DNA of 64,000 bases, taken from Actinocatenispora rupis (GTDB lineage Bacteria > Actinomycetota > Actinomycetes > Mycobacteriales > Micromonosporaceae). Location: the NCBI RefSeq assembly GCF_016861975.1, contig NZ_BOMB01000001.1:1-64000 (forward strand), written 5' to 3'. Below, in pieces: positions 25,569 through 33,009 of this stretch. The stretch's first letter is position 1; each line of letters begins with the position of its first letter. The notes beneath the pieces were generated by a model. That model made no database searches and was not told the origin of the DNA. It saw only the letters and a list, made by a program, of their open reading frames with translations. The translations under genes and the position numbers were made by a program.

Positions 25569-27143
25569 GTGCGAGTGACGGGTACCGGTCACGCGAGCAT
25601 GTTCATCGAGACGGGTGCCGGCAGCATCCTGTGCGACCCGTGGGTCAACCCGGCGTACTTCGCGTCGTGGTTCCCGTTCCCGGACAACTCGGGCCTCGAC
25701 TGGGACCGGCTCGGCCAGGCCGACTACCTGTACGTGTCGCACCTGCACCGGGACCACTTCGACGCGAAGAACCTGCGCGAGCGCATCTCGAAGAAGACGA
25801 CGGTGCTGCTGCCGGCGTACCCGACGACGGAGCTCCGGGACGAGCTGGCGGAGCTGGGCTTCCGCAACTTCATCGAGACCACCAGCGACGAGGTCATGGA
25901 GCTGGACGGTGGCCTGAAGGTCATGATCCAGGCGCTGACCAGCCCGACGGACGGGCCGATCGGCGACTCGTCGCTGTGGGTGGAGTACGACGGGGTCCGG
26001 CTGCTCAACCAGAACGACGCGCGCCCCACCGACCTGTCGGTCTTCCGGGACCTCGGCCACGTGCACGCGCACATGCTCCAGTTCTCCGGCGCCATCTGGT
26101 ACCCGATGGTCTACGAGCTGCCGCAGGCGGCGAAGACGGCGTTCGGCAAGCAGAAGCGGGCCCGGCAGTTCGACCGGACGGTGCGCTACATCGACGATCT
26201 GAAGGCGAGCTGGGTGTTCCCGATCGCGGGCCCGCCGTGCTTCCTGGACGACGAGTTGTGGCAGTTCAACGACATCTTCGGCGACGAGGGGAACATCTTC
26301 CCGGACCAGCAGGTGTTCGTGGACCATCTGCGCGAGCTGGGGTACGAGAACGCGGTGATCCCGCTGCCCGGCACCGAGGTGGAGCTGACCGCGGACGGCT
26401 GCGACGTGCACCAGCCGGTGCCCGACGTCCGCGAGTTCTTCGCGAACAAGGAGCAGCACCTGCGGGAGTACCGCGAGCGGCAGCGGGTCGTGATCGAGGC
26501 GGAGAAGGCGTCCTGGTCGCATCCGGAGATCGACGTGCTGGCCGGCATGAAGGAGCGGATCGAGCCGATCCTCGTCGAGGCCGAGCAGATGGCGAAGGGT
26601 ATCGGCGGGCCGGTCCGGTTCGACCTGGTCACCGGCAAGGACGGCGACGGCGAGGCCGAGCAGGTCGAGTCGATCGTGGTGGACTTCGTGGACCGCCAGG
26701 TCCGGCCGTACGCGGGGGAGAAGGTCCGGTACCGGTTCCGTACCGAGCGGCGCCTGGTGGAGCACCTGCTGTACATCGGCGAGGTCGACTGGGTGAACAG
26801 CCTGTTCCTGTCGTGCCGGTTCTCCGCGGCGCGGATCGGCCAGTACAACGAGTTCGTGTACGCGTTCTTCAAGTGCCTGTCCGAGGAGCGGATCAACTAC
26901 GCCGAGGGCTGGTTCGCGGAGCAGAAGCCGGACGCCGAGGACGTCGTACTGGGTGACTGGGTGGTGCAGCGGCGTTGCCCGCACCTGAAGGCGGACCTGA
27001 CCCGGTTCGGCAAGATCGAGGACGGCGTGCTGACCTGCCAGATGCACGGCTGGAAGTTCGATCTGGCGTCGGGGCGCTGCATCACCAGCGTCGGGCACGA
27101 GATCCGGTCCAGCCGGCGCGAGGCTTCTGCGGACAAGAGCTGA
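25569..27143 (+). CDS. Metallo-beta-lactamase-fold hydrolase fused to a C-terminal Rieske [2Fe-2S] domain
   Basis: 524 aa, GTG 25569 with GGGAGG at good spacing. Residues about 1-220 form an MBL/UlaG-like domain with the dinuclear metal motif H-L-H-R-D-H (His58, His60, Asp62, His63). A helical middle (about 290-440) follows. The last ~80 residues carry a complete Rieske site: Cys470-x-His472 and Cys490-x-x-His493 (C-P-H and C-Q-M-H-G-W-K-F). No signal peptide, so cytosolic. The domain set recalls CMP-N-acetylneuraminate hydroxylase, which also pairs Rieske and MBL modules but in the reverse order. Substrate unknown. Neighbours (VOC protein, MFS carrier) give no pathway. Confidence 0.85.
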   Translation: MRVTGTGHASMFIETGAGSILCDPWVNPAYFASWFPFPDNSGLDWDRLGQADYLYVSHLHRDHFDAKNLRERISKKTTVLLPAYPTTELRDELAELGFRNFIETTSDEVMELDGGLKVMIQALTSPTDGPIGDSSLWVEYDGVRLLNQNDARPTDLSVFRDLGHVHAHMLQFSGAIWYPMVYELPQAAKTAFGKQKRARQFDRTVRYIDDLKASWVFPIAGPPCFLDDELWQFNDIFGDEGNIFPDQQVFVDHLRELGYENAVIPLPGTEVELTADGCDVHQPVPDVREFFANKEQHLREYRERQRVVIEAEKASWSHPEIDVLAGMKERIEPILVEAEQMAKGIGGPVRFDLVTGKDGDGEAEQVESIVVDFVDRQVRPYAGEKVRYRFRTERRLVEHLLYIGEVDWVNSLFLSCRFSAARIGQYNEFVYAFFKCLSEERINYAEGWFAEQKPDAEDVVLGDWVVQRRCPHLKADLTRFGKIEDGVLTCQMHGWKFDLASGRCITSVGHEIRSSRREASADKS

Positions 27144-27156
27144 CCGCGACCCGGCC

Positions 27157-27162
27157 TACGGT
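27157..27162 (+). promoter_or_regulatory. Leaderless-type promoter (TACGGT)
   Basis: TACGGT, six bases, then ATG 27169. Confidence 0.5.
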
Positions 27163-27168
27163 CGGGAC

Positions 27169-27594
27169 ATGGCAGAACAGGTTCAGGTGACGTTCGACGC
27201 CGCCGTGCCGGCGCGGCTGGCGGAGTTCTGGGCGCTCGCCCTCGGGTACGTGGAACAGCCACCGCCGCCCGGCTTCTCCTCGTGGGAGGAGTTCGGTGCG
27301 GCGATGGGCATCGAGAAGAGCGTCGACGACATCGCGGCGGTCGTCGACCCGGACCGGGCCGGCCCGCGCCTGCTGTTCCTCCGCGTACCGGAGGGCAAGA
27401 CGGCGAAGAACCGGATGCACCTGGACGTGCAGGTGACCCAGGGCGACCGGAGTCCGGAGGCGTGGCGCCGCGCGGAGGAGCACGCGACGAGGCTCGTGGC
27501 GGCGGGCGCGCGGCGGCTGTGGGTGACGGACGAGCCGGGCGGCCGGGCGATCGTACTGGCGGACCCGGAGGGCAACGAGTTCTGCGTGACCTGA
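27169..27594 (+). CDS. VOC (glyoxalase-like) domain protein
   Basis: 141 aa. Pattern of a single-domain actinobacterial VOC protein: V-T-F-D-A-A-V-P-A-R-L-A-E-F-W-A-x-A-L-G-Y at the start, N-R-M-H-L-D-V-Q-V in the middle and D-P-E-G-N-E-F-C-V at the end. His and Glu of the latter two motifs are typical metal ligands. The reaction is unknown. It has its own leaderless-type promoter and ends 3 bases from the convergent gene. Confidence 0.85.
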   Translation: MAEQVQVTFDAAVPARLAEFWALALGYVEQPPPPGFSSWEEFGAAMGIEKSVDDIAAVVDPDRAGPRLLFLRVPEGKTAKNRMHLDVQVTQGDRSPEAWRRAEEHATRLVAAGARRLWVTDEPGGRAIVLADPEGNEFCVT

Positions 27595-27597
27595 CCG

Positions 27598-28032
27598 TCA
27601 GGTGTCGGTGCGGATGGTGGGGTTGAGCGCGAGCAGCTCCTCGCGTACCTGGTCGGGGTCGGGGTAGCCGACGGGGAACGGGAAGCCGAGGACGCGGTCG
27701 GCGGGCTGGATCCAGACGGTGGCGAGGAACCAGCGGTTCGTGCCGCCGGTCCAGCGGCCGGCGACGGCGCCGATCGCGTCGGCGGCCATGGTGGTCCGGC
27801 GCAGCGGTCCGAGGAACGTGACGGTGCGCGCGTCCGGGTCGAGCCGTACGGCCCAGGGCAGGCGCAGCCAGGCGAGCGCCCAGACGACGCCGAAGACCAG
27901 CAGCGTCCAGGCGAGCGGGCCGCCCGCGCGGAGTACCGCGTCGAGGCCGACGGCGCCGACGAACACCCCGACGAGTACGGGGAGGAGCACGCCGACGACG
28001 CCGCTCGCGCGCAGCCGGTACGTGGTGGTCAT
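27598..28032 (-). CDS. Two-helix membrane protein, PH-domain-like
   Basis: 144 aa from ATG 28032. Two hydrophobic helices (about 10-30 and 38-58) are followed by a soluble beta-rich part (R-L-D-P-D-A-R-T-V-T-F-L-G-P-L-R) like bacterial PH-type proteins in actinomycetes. No specific function. Leaderless-type promoter TAGGCT precedes it. Confidence 0.65.
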   Translation of the reverse strand: MTTTYRLRASGVVGVLLPVLVGVFVGAVGLDAVLRAGGPLAWTLLVFGVVWALAWLRLPWAVRLDPDARTVTFLGPLRRTTMAADAIGAVAGRWTGGTNRWFLATVWIQPADRVLGFPFPVGYPDPDQVREELLALNPTIRTDT

Positions 28033-28039
28033 GCCGGTC

Positions 28040-28045
28040 AGCCTA
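28040..28045 (-). promoter_or_regulatory. Leaderless-type promoter (TAGGCT, minus strand)
   Basis: TAGGCT, seven bases GACCGGC, then ATG 28032. Confidence 0.6.
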
Positions 28046-28158
28046 CGGGGAAAGCGGCGAGTCGGGAGTTTCGGTCCGGTCCACATTGTGGGTCAACGCT
28101 GGTGCGCCGGCCTACCCGTGGGTACGGTCCCGGACAGCCCCCTCCTCAGGAGTTCGTC

Positions 28159-29481
28159 GTGTCTGTCGCCACCGGTTCGGTGCCCGCCACCCGCCTGTCC
28201 CCGCGGGGCCGGCGGGCCGTCTTCGGCGCCTGGTTCGGCTTCTTCGTCGACCTGTTCGACATCTACCTACCGGTCATCGCGCTCGCCCCCGCCAACGCGT
28301 ACTTCGCCGCCACCGGCGTCTCCGCGACCACCTCGGCGATCATCGACGCCAGCGTGTTCGCCGCGACGCTGGTCGGCCGGCCGCTCGGTGCGCTGCTGTT
28401 CGGCCACTTCGCCGACCGGATCGGCCGCCGCCGCATCTCCGTACTCTCGGTCGTCGGGTTCTCCGTGGTGACGCTGCTGATCGCGGCGCTGCCCGGGTAC
28501 CGGCAGATCGGCATCGCGGCGGTCGTCCTGCTGATCGCGCTGCGCTTCCTGGACGGACTGTTCCTGGGCGGGGAGTACACGGCGGCGACGCCGCTGGCGA
28601 TGGAGTACAGCCCGAAGTACCGGCGGGGGTTCGTCGGCGGGATCATCTCCACCGGCTTCCCGGTGGCGTACTGCGCGATCTCGTTGCTGACGCTGGGGAT
28701 GCTGCAGATCGTCCCGGCCGGCGACCTCGACAGCCCGTACGTGCGGTGGGGCTGGCGGGTGCTGTTCGTGATCGGCGCGGCGGTCTCCCTCGCCTTCGCC
28801 CTCTGGTACGCGAAGCGGGTGCCGGAGTCGGAGGCGTGGCAGCGCGCCGAGAAGAAGGCGCGCACGCCCGTCAAGGAACTGCTGACCGGCCAGTCCGGGC
28901 GCAACTTCGCGCAGGTGTTCGTGCTCATGACGGGCATGTGGCTGACCTCGTACATGTTGACGGCGGTGTTGCCGAAGCTGCTCGCGTCGCCGGTCGGCCT
29001 CGGTTCGACCCGGATCACGGCGATCCTCGTGGTGGCCAACGCGGTCGTCGCCTTCTGGTACCTGGGCTCGGGGATCGCGTCGCAACGGATCGGCCGGCGT
29101 ACGACGCTGATGGTGGGCGGGGCGGCCAGCGCCGTGCTCGCCCCGTTCGGGTACGCGCTGGTCGTGTCCGGCCGGGTCGGCTCGTTCCCGCTGCTGCTGG
29201 TGCTCGTCGTGCTGGTCACGGTGCTGATGAGCACCCAGTGGGGCTGCATCACCACGTACCTGAACGAGCGGTTCAGCGTCGGCGTGCGCGCGTCCGGCTA
29301 CGGGCTGGGGTACAGCCTGGGCATGGTCGTGCCGGCGTTCTACGCCTTCTACCAGGCCGGGCTGGAGAGCCTGGTGCCCGCGCGGTACACGGCGGTGGTG
29401 CTGCTGGCGCTCGGCGGGGTGCTGACCGTGATCGGCGCGTCCCTCGGCCCGGACACCCGGGAGAACGACCTCGCCGCCTGA
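28159..29481 (+). CDS. MFS transporter, metabolite:proton symporter type
   Basis: 440 aa, GTG 28159 after CAGGAG. Twelve hydrophobic segments. The signature between TM2 and TM3 is G-H-F-A-D-R-I-G-R-R-R (about 94-104), and L-D-G-L-F-L-G-G-E-Y-T (about 135-145) resembles the MHS group (organic acid or betaine importers) with its G-G-E-Y motif. Substrate unknown. A TACGGT hexamer near 28130 may be its -10. The next gene is the ADP-ribosylglycohydrolase, 54 bases on. Confidence 0.87.
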   Translation: MSVATGSVPATRLSPRGRRAVFGAWFGFFVDLFDIYLPVIALAPANAYFAATGVSATTSAIIDASVFAATLVGRPLGALLFGHFADRIGRRRISVLSVVGFSVVTLLIAALPGYRQIGIAAVVLLIALRFLDGLFLGGEYTAATPLAMEYSPKYRRGFVGGIISTGFPVAYCAISLLTLGMLQIVPAGDLDSPYVRWGWRVLFVIGAAVSLAFALWYAKRVPESEAWQRAEKKARTPVKELLTGQSGRNFAQVFVLMTGMWLTSYMLTAVLPKLLASPVGLGSTRITAILVVANAVVAFWYLGSGIASQRIGRRTTLMVGGAASAVLAPFGYALVVSGRVGSFPLLLVLVVLVTVLMSTQWGCITTYLNERFSVGVRASGYGLGYSLGMVVPAFYAFYQAGLESLVPARYTAVVLLALGGVLTVIGASLGPDTRENDLAA

Positions 29482-29535
29482 GCCGCGCCGTACCGCGGGG
29501 TGCGGGGGACGGGCGGCACGTGAGAGCCTGCTGCG

Positions 29536-30621
29536 ATGATCGATTTCCGGTCCCGGGTACGGGGATGCCTGCTGGGTGGCGCGATCGGGGACGCGCTCGG
29601 CGCGCCGGTGGAGTTCCGGTCGCTGGCCGACATCCGCGCCCGGTGCGGCGACGCCGGCGTCCGCGGATACCTGCCGTACGAGGGGCGTTTCGGCGCCGTC
29701 ACCGACGACACGCAGATGACGCTGTTCACCGTCGAGGGACTCATCCGCGCCGGCGTACGCACCGACCGCGGCATCGGGTTCACCACCGCGGTGCTGCGCG
29801 GCGCGTACGACCGGTGGCTGGACACGCAGACGCTGCCCGGCCCGCCACGGCAGCCCGACGGAGTCCTCGCCGCCCAACCCTGGCTGTACGCCCGGCGCGC
29901 GCCCGGCACCACCTGCCTCACCGCGCTGACCAGCGCCCGGAAGGGCGCCGCCACGGACGGGCCGGCCGCCAACGACTCCAAGGGCTGCGGCACCGTCATG
30001 CGCAGCGCCCCGTTCGGGCTGCTGCCCGGCCGCGACCCCGGGTACGTGTTCGACCTCGCCGCCACCGCCGCCGGGTACACCCACGGGCACGTGACGGGGC
30101 AGCTCGCCGCCGGGGCGTTCGCGGTGCTCGTCGACGGGCTGCGACGCGGCCAGGACCTGCCGACCGCGCTCGCCGGCGCCCGCCGCGTACTGGTGGGTCA
30201 TGCCGGGCACGAGGAGACGACCGCCGCCCTGGACGCCGCGGTACGGGCCGCGCGCGAGCGCCCCGTCGCCGCCGAGACGGTGGAGTCCCTGGGTGGCGGC
30301 TGGATCGCCGAGGAGGCGCTCGCCATCGCCGTGTACGCCGCGCTCGTACACCCCGCGCCGGACCAGGTCACCGACGCGCTCGCGCTGGCCGTGACACACT
30401 CCGGCGACAGCGACTCGACCGGTGCGATCTGCGGCAACATCCTCGGCGCCTGGCACGGCGAGGACGCGTTGCCACCGGAGCTGCTGTTCGAGGTGGAGGG
30501 GCGCGGCGTACTGGGGGAGCTGGCCGACGACTTCGTCTGGGAGTTCACCGACGCGCGCCGCCGGCTGCACGGCGAGCACGGGCCGCACACCCGCTGGACC
30601 ACCCGCTACCCCGGCGCCTGA
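29536..30621 (+). CDS. ADP-ribosylglycohydrolase family protein
   Basis: 361 aa. Removes ADP-ribose from proteins or small molecules (ARH/DraG family, all-helical, two Mg ions). Metal-binding motifs are intact: G-G-A-I-G-D-A-L-G-A-P (14-24), T-D-D-T-Q-M-T-L (about 56-63) and G-D-S-D-S-T-G-A-I-C-G-N-I-L-G near residue 295. ATG 29536 lacks a strong ribosome site. No toxin-type ADP-ribosyltransferase is visible nearby, so the partner is unknown. Confidence 0.88.
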   Translation: MIDFRSRVRGCLLGGAIGDALGAPVEFRSLADIRARCGDAGVRGYLPYEGRFGAVTDDTQMTLFTVEGLIRAGVRTDRGIGFTTAVLRGAYDRWLDTQTLPGPPRQPDGVLAAQPWLYARRAPGTTCLTALTSARKGAATDGPAANDSKGCGTVMRSAPFGLLPGRDPGYVFDLAATAAGYTHGHVTGQLAAGAFAVLVDGLRRGQDLPTALAGARRVLVGHAGHEETTAALDAAVRAARERPVAAETVESLGGGWIAEEALAIAVYAALVHPAPDQVTDALALAVTHSGDSDSTGAICGNILGAWHGEDALPPELLFEVEGRGVLGELADDFVWEFTDARRRLHGEHGPHTRWTTRYPGA

Positions 30622-30830
30622 CCCTTCCGCACCTCCGATGGTCGCGGGTCCGACGAGCGGGCGGCGGTTGTGGGCCGTGCGGGCGCGGTCGCGGACGTCG
30701 GGCCACCCGTCGCTGGCGGCCACGCCGGCAGAGCGGCGGGGCGACCGGCGGCCGGGAAACCGGCCAGCGGTGTCGCGGTCGACGATGGTGCGCAGGTCGG
30801 TCGGCCGTGGGGTGCGGTGGTACGGACCGG

Positions 30831-32408
30831 TCAGCGCGCCGTGGGGTGGGCGGTGGCACGGAACAGTACGGCGTCGGCGGTGGGCCGGGCGGCGTCCTCC
30901 CAGCCGGCGACCAGCGCGCACCGGGTACGCCGGGCGAGCAGGTCGTCGGGGTCGAGCGCGCCCTCGGCCAGCGCCCCGAACAGGAGTTCCACCCCCAGCA
31001 CCGGTACGCCTTCGGCGACGGGCCGCAGCAGTCCCGGGTCGCGATCGGCGAGGGCGGCGACGAGCGGCGCCTCCGTGCCGTATCGCCGGATCAGCCGGCG
31101 CGGCGCGGAAAGCGTCGCCAGGTCGTCCGGCGGTGCCGCGCCGACGAGCGGTACGGAGGCGCTGTGGCCGCGGCCGGCGGCCAGCCCGTACCGGCGGACG
31201 GCGCGGTCGACGGCGTCGGCGGCCATCCGGCGGTACGTGGTGAGCTTGCCGCCGACGACGGTCACGAGCCCGTCGCCGTCGTCGGTGACCACGTGCCGGC
31301 GGGACAGGTCCGCCGTCGTACCGCCGGGGCGTGAGCCGGTGTCGACCAGCGGGCGCATCCCGGCGTACCCGCCGACGACGGCGGTGCGGTCGACCGGCCG
31401 GTCCAGCGCGGTCGCCAGTACGCCGAGGAGGAAGTCGACGTCGGTGTCGGCGACGGTGCACCCGTCGGGCACCGGTCCGTCGACGGGGTCGTCGGTCAGC
31501 CCGACGTAGACGGTGCCGTCCGGTTCGGGCAGCACGATCACGTACCGGTTGCGTTCGCCGGGGACGGCGACGTTCAGCCCGGCGTGCGGTACGCCGAGCG
31601 TGTCGGCGCGCAGCACCACGTGCGCGCCCTTGCTGGGCCGCAGCCGTACCGTCGGGTCGAGGTGGCCGGCCCAGACCCCCGTCGCGTTGACGACGACCCG
31701 GGCCCGCACCTCGAACCCTTCCCCGGTACGGGTGTCGTGGGCGGTGACGCACCCGCCGGAGACGCAGTCGACGGTGCACCGGGTGAGGATCCGCGCGCCG
31801 TGCCCGGCCGCCGTACGGGCGAGGGCGACGACGAGCCGCGCGTCGTCGACGAGCTGCCCGTCCCAGTGCAGGACGGCGCCGTCGAGGCCACCGGAGCGCA
31901 GCGCGGGCGTCAGGTACCGGGTGCGGCCGGGGCCGATCCGCCGGGGTGCGGGTAGGCGCCGGCCGGGGCTGCGGGCCGCGCGGCGGAGTCCGTCGGCGAG
32001 GTGCGTACCGAATGTGGCGAGGGCGCCGTGCGGGCTCGCGAACCCCGGCCCGTACGGCGTGACGAACGGCAGCGTGCGCACCAGGTGCGGCGCCACCCGG
32101 TCCATGAGGATCTGCCGTTCCCGCGCGGACTCCCACGCGAGTTCGACGTCGCCGGCCGCCAGGTACCGCAGGCCGCCGTGCACCAGCTTGCTGGACGCGC
32201 CGGACGTACCGCAGGCGAGGTCGCCGCGTTCGAGCAGGACGACGGACAGGCCGCGGCTGGCGGCGTCGAGCGCGGCGCCGGCGCCGACCACGCCGCCGCC
32301 GACGACCACCACGTCGACGGAGCGGCCCGCCGTCACGTCCGCCAGCTCGCGTTCGCGCCGCGCCGCGGACAACCACGTACCGTCCACTGTGGACGTTGCC
32401 GCGGTCAC
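30831..32408 (-). CDS. glpD: Glycerol-3-phosphate dehydrogenase (FAD), GlpD type
   Basis: Oxidises sn-glycerol-3-phosphate to dihydroxyacetone phosphate, peripheral membrane flavoprotein. 525 aa, GTG 32408. FAD-binding V-V-V-V-G-G-G-V-V-G-A-G-A-A (about 33-46), G-T-S-G-A-S-S-K-L-V-H-G-G-L-R-Y (about 67-82), S-K-G-A-H-V-V-L and G-G-K-L-T-T-Y-R. The first ~30 residues are variable. It overlaps tetR by 4 bases (GTGA), so the pair is one transcript. With the divergent alkyl-DHAP-synthase-like gene, the locus handles DHAP/glycerol-phosphate chemistry. Confidence 0.92.
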   Translation of the reverse strand: MTAATSTVDGTWLSAARRERELADVTAGRSVDVVVVGGGVVGAGAALDAASRGLSVVLLERGDLACGTSGASSKLVHGGLRYLAAGDVELAWESARERQILMDRVAPHLVRTLPFVTPYGPGFASPHGALATFGTHLADGLRRAARSPGRRLPAPRRIGPGRTRYLTPALRSGGLDGAVLHWDGQLVDDARLVVALARTAAGHGARILTRCTVDCVSGGCVTAHDTRTGEGFEVRARVVVNATGVWAGHLDPTVRLRPSKGAHVVLRADTLGVPHAGLNVAVPGERNRYVIVLPEPDGTVYVGLTDDPVDGPVPDGCTVADTDVDFLLGVLATALDRPVDRTAVVGGYAGMRPLVDTGSRPGGTTADLSRRHVVTDDGDGLVTVVGGKLTTYRRMAADAVDRAVRRYGLAAGRGHSASVPLVGAAPPDDLATLSAPRRLIRRYGTEAPLVAALADRDPGLLRPVAEGVPVLGVELLFGALAEGALDPDDLLARRTRCALVAGWEDAARPTADAVLFRATAHPTAR

Positions 32409-32992
32409 GGCGCCAGGTACCTGTCGAGCAGGTGCCGCAGCTCGGCCCGTACCGCGACCGGATCGGTCTCGGCGGCGAGCATCCGGGCCGCGAACACGAA
32501 CCCCTGCAGGACGACGACGAGTACCCAGCTCGCGGCGGTCTCGTCCAGCGGCCGGACCGATCCGTCGGCGTGGCCGGCGGCGAGTGCCGCGGCGATGGCG
32601 GCGCGCGTCTCGTGGTGGCTGGTGCCCGCCCGGTCCACCAGGTACGGCAGCAGCAGCTCGGGGTCGAGTTCGACGAGCCGGCCGAGCAGCGGGTCGGCGG
32701 CGAGCCGGTCGACGCCGCGCAGGGCGAGTTCGACGACCCGTTCCCGCCCCGTACGCAGGCCGTCGGTCTGCTGCGCGAGGTCCGCGAGCATGGCCTCGAC
32801 CTCACGGGTGAGCAGCGTGACCAGCAACTGCTGGACGTCGCCGAACCGGCGGTACAGCGTCATGCGGCTGACCCGGGCGCGGCGGGCGACCTCGGTGGCG
32901 GTGGTACGGCGCACGCCCACCTGGAGCACCGACTCCCGGGCGGCGTCGAGGATGGCGGAGTCCGCCGACGTGATGTTACGAAGCGACGTCAT
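32405..32992 (-). CDS. TetR-family regulator
   Basis: 195 aa, ATG 32992. N-terminal helix-turn-helix with R-T-T-A-T-E-V-A-R-R-A-R-V-S-R-M-T-L-Y-R-R-F (28-49); the rest is a helical ligand domain. First gene of tetR-glpD and divergent, by only 17 bases, from the FAD oxidase gene, so it is the probable regulator of both. A leaderless-type TACAGT is placed exactly 7 bases before its ATG. Confidence 0.9.
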   Translation of the reverse strand: MTSLRNITSADSAILDAARESVLQVGVRRTTATEVARRARVSRMTLYRRFGDVQQLLVTLLTREVEAMLADLAQQTDGLRTGRERVVELALRGVDRLAADPLLGRLVELDPELLLPYLVDRAGTSHHETRAAIAAALAAGHADGSVRPLDETAASWVLVVVLQGFVFAARMLAAETDPVAVRAELRHLLDRYLAP

Positions 32993-33009
32993 GTGTCACA
33001 CTGTACCGC
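32993..33009. promoter_or_regulatory. 17-base divergent promoter/operator between tetR and the FAD oxidase
   Basis: The whole gap is GTGTCACACTGTACCGC. On the minus strand TACAGT (33005-33000) lies 7 bases before ATG 32992. On the plus strand CACACT or CACTGT lies 5-7 bases before GTG 33010. Both transcripts would be leaderless and their -10 elements overlap. TGTGACA-like half sites here could be the TetR operator. Confidence 0.6.

Noticed and set aside
25569-27143. CMP-sialic acid hydroxylase
   Set aside because: Domain order is reversed and no sialic acid genes are nearby; only the chemistry is comparable.
28267-32805. Very long minus-strand open frame (about 1500 codons) crossing several genes
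   Set aside because: Runs antisense to clear MFS, ADP-ribosylglycohydrolase and other genes; Arg/Pro/Gly-rich low-complexity product, a GC artefact.
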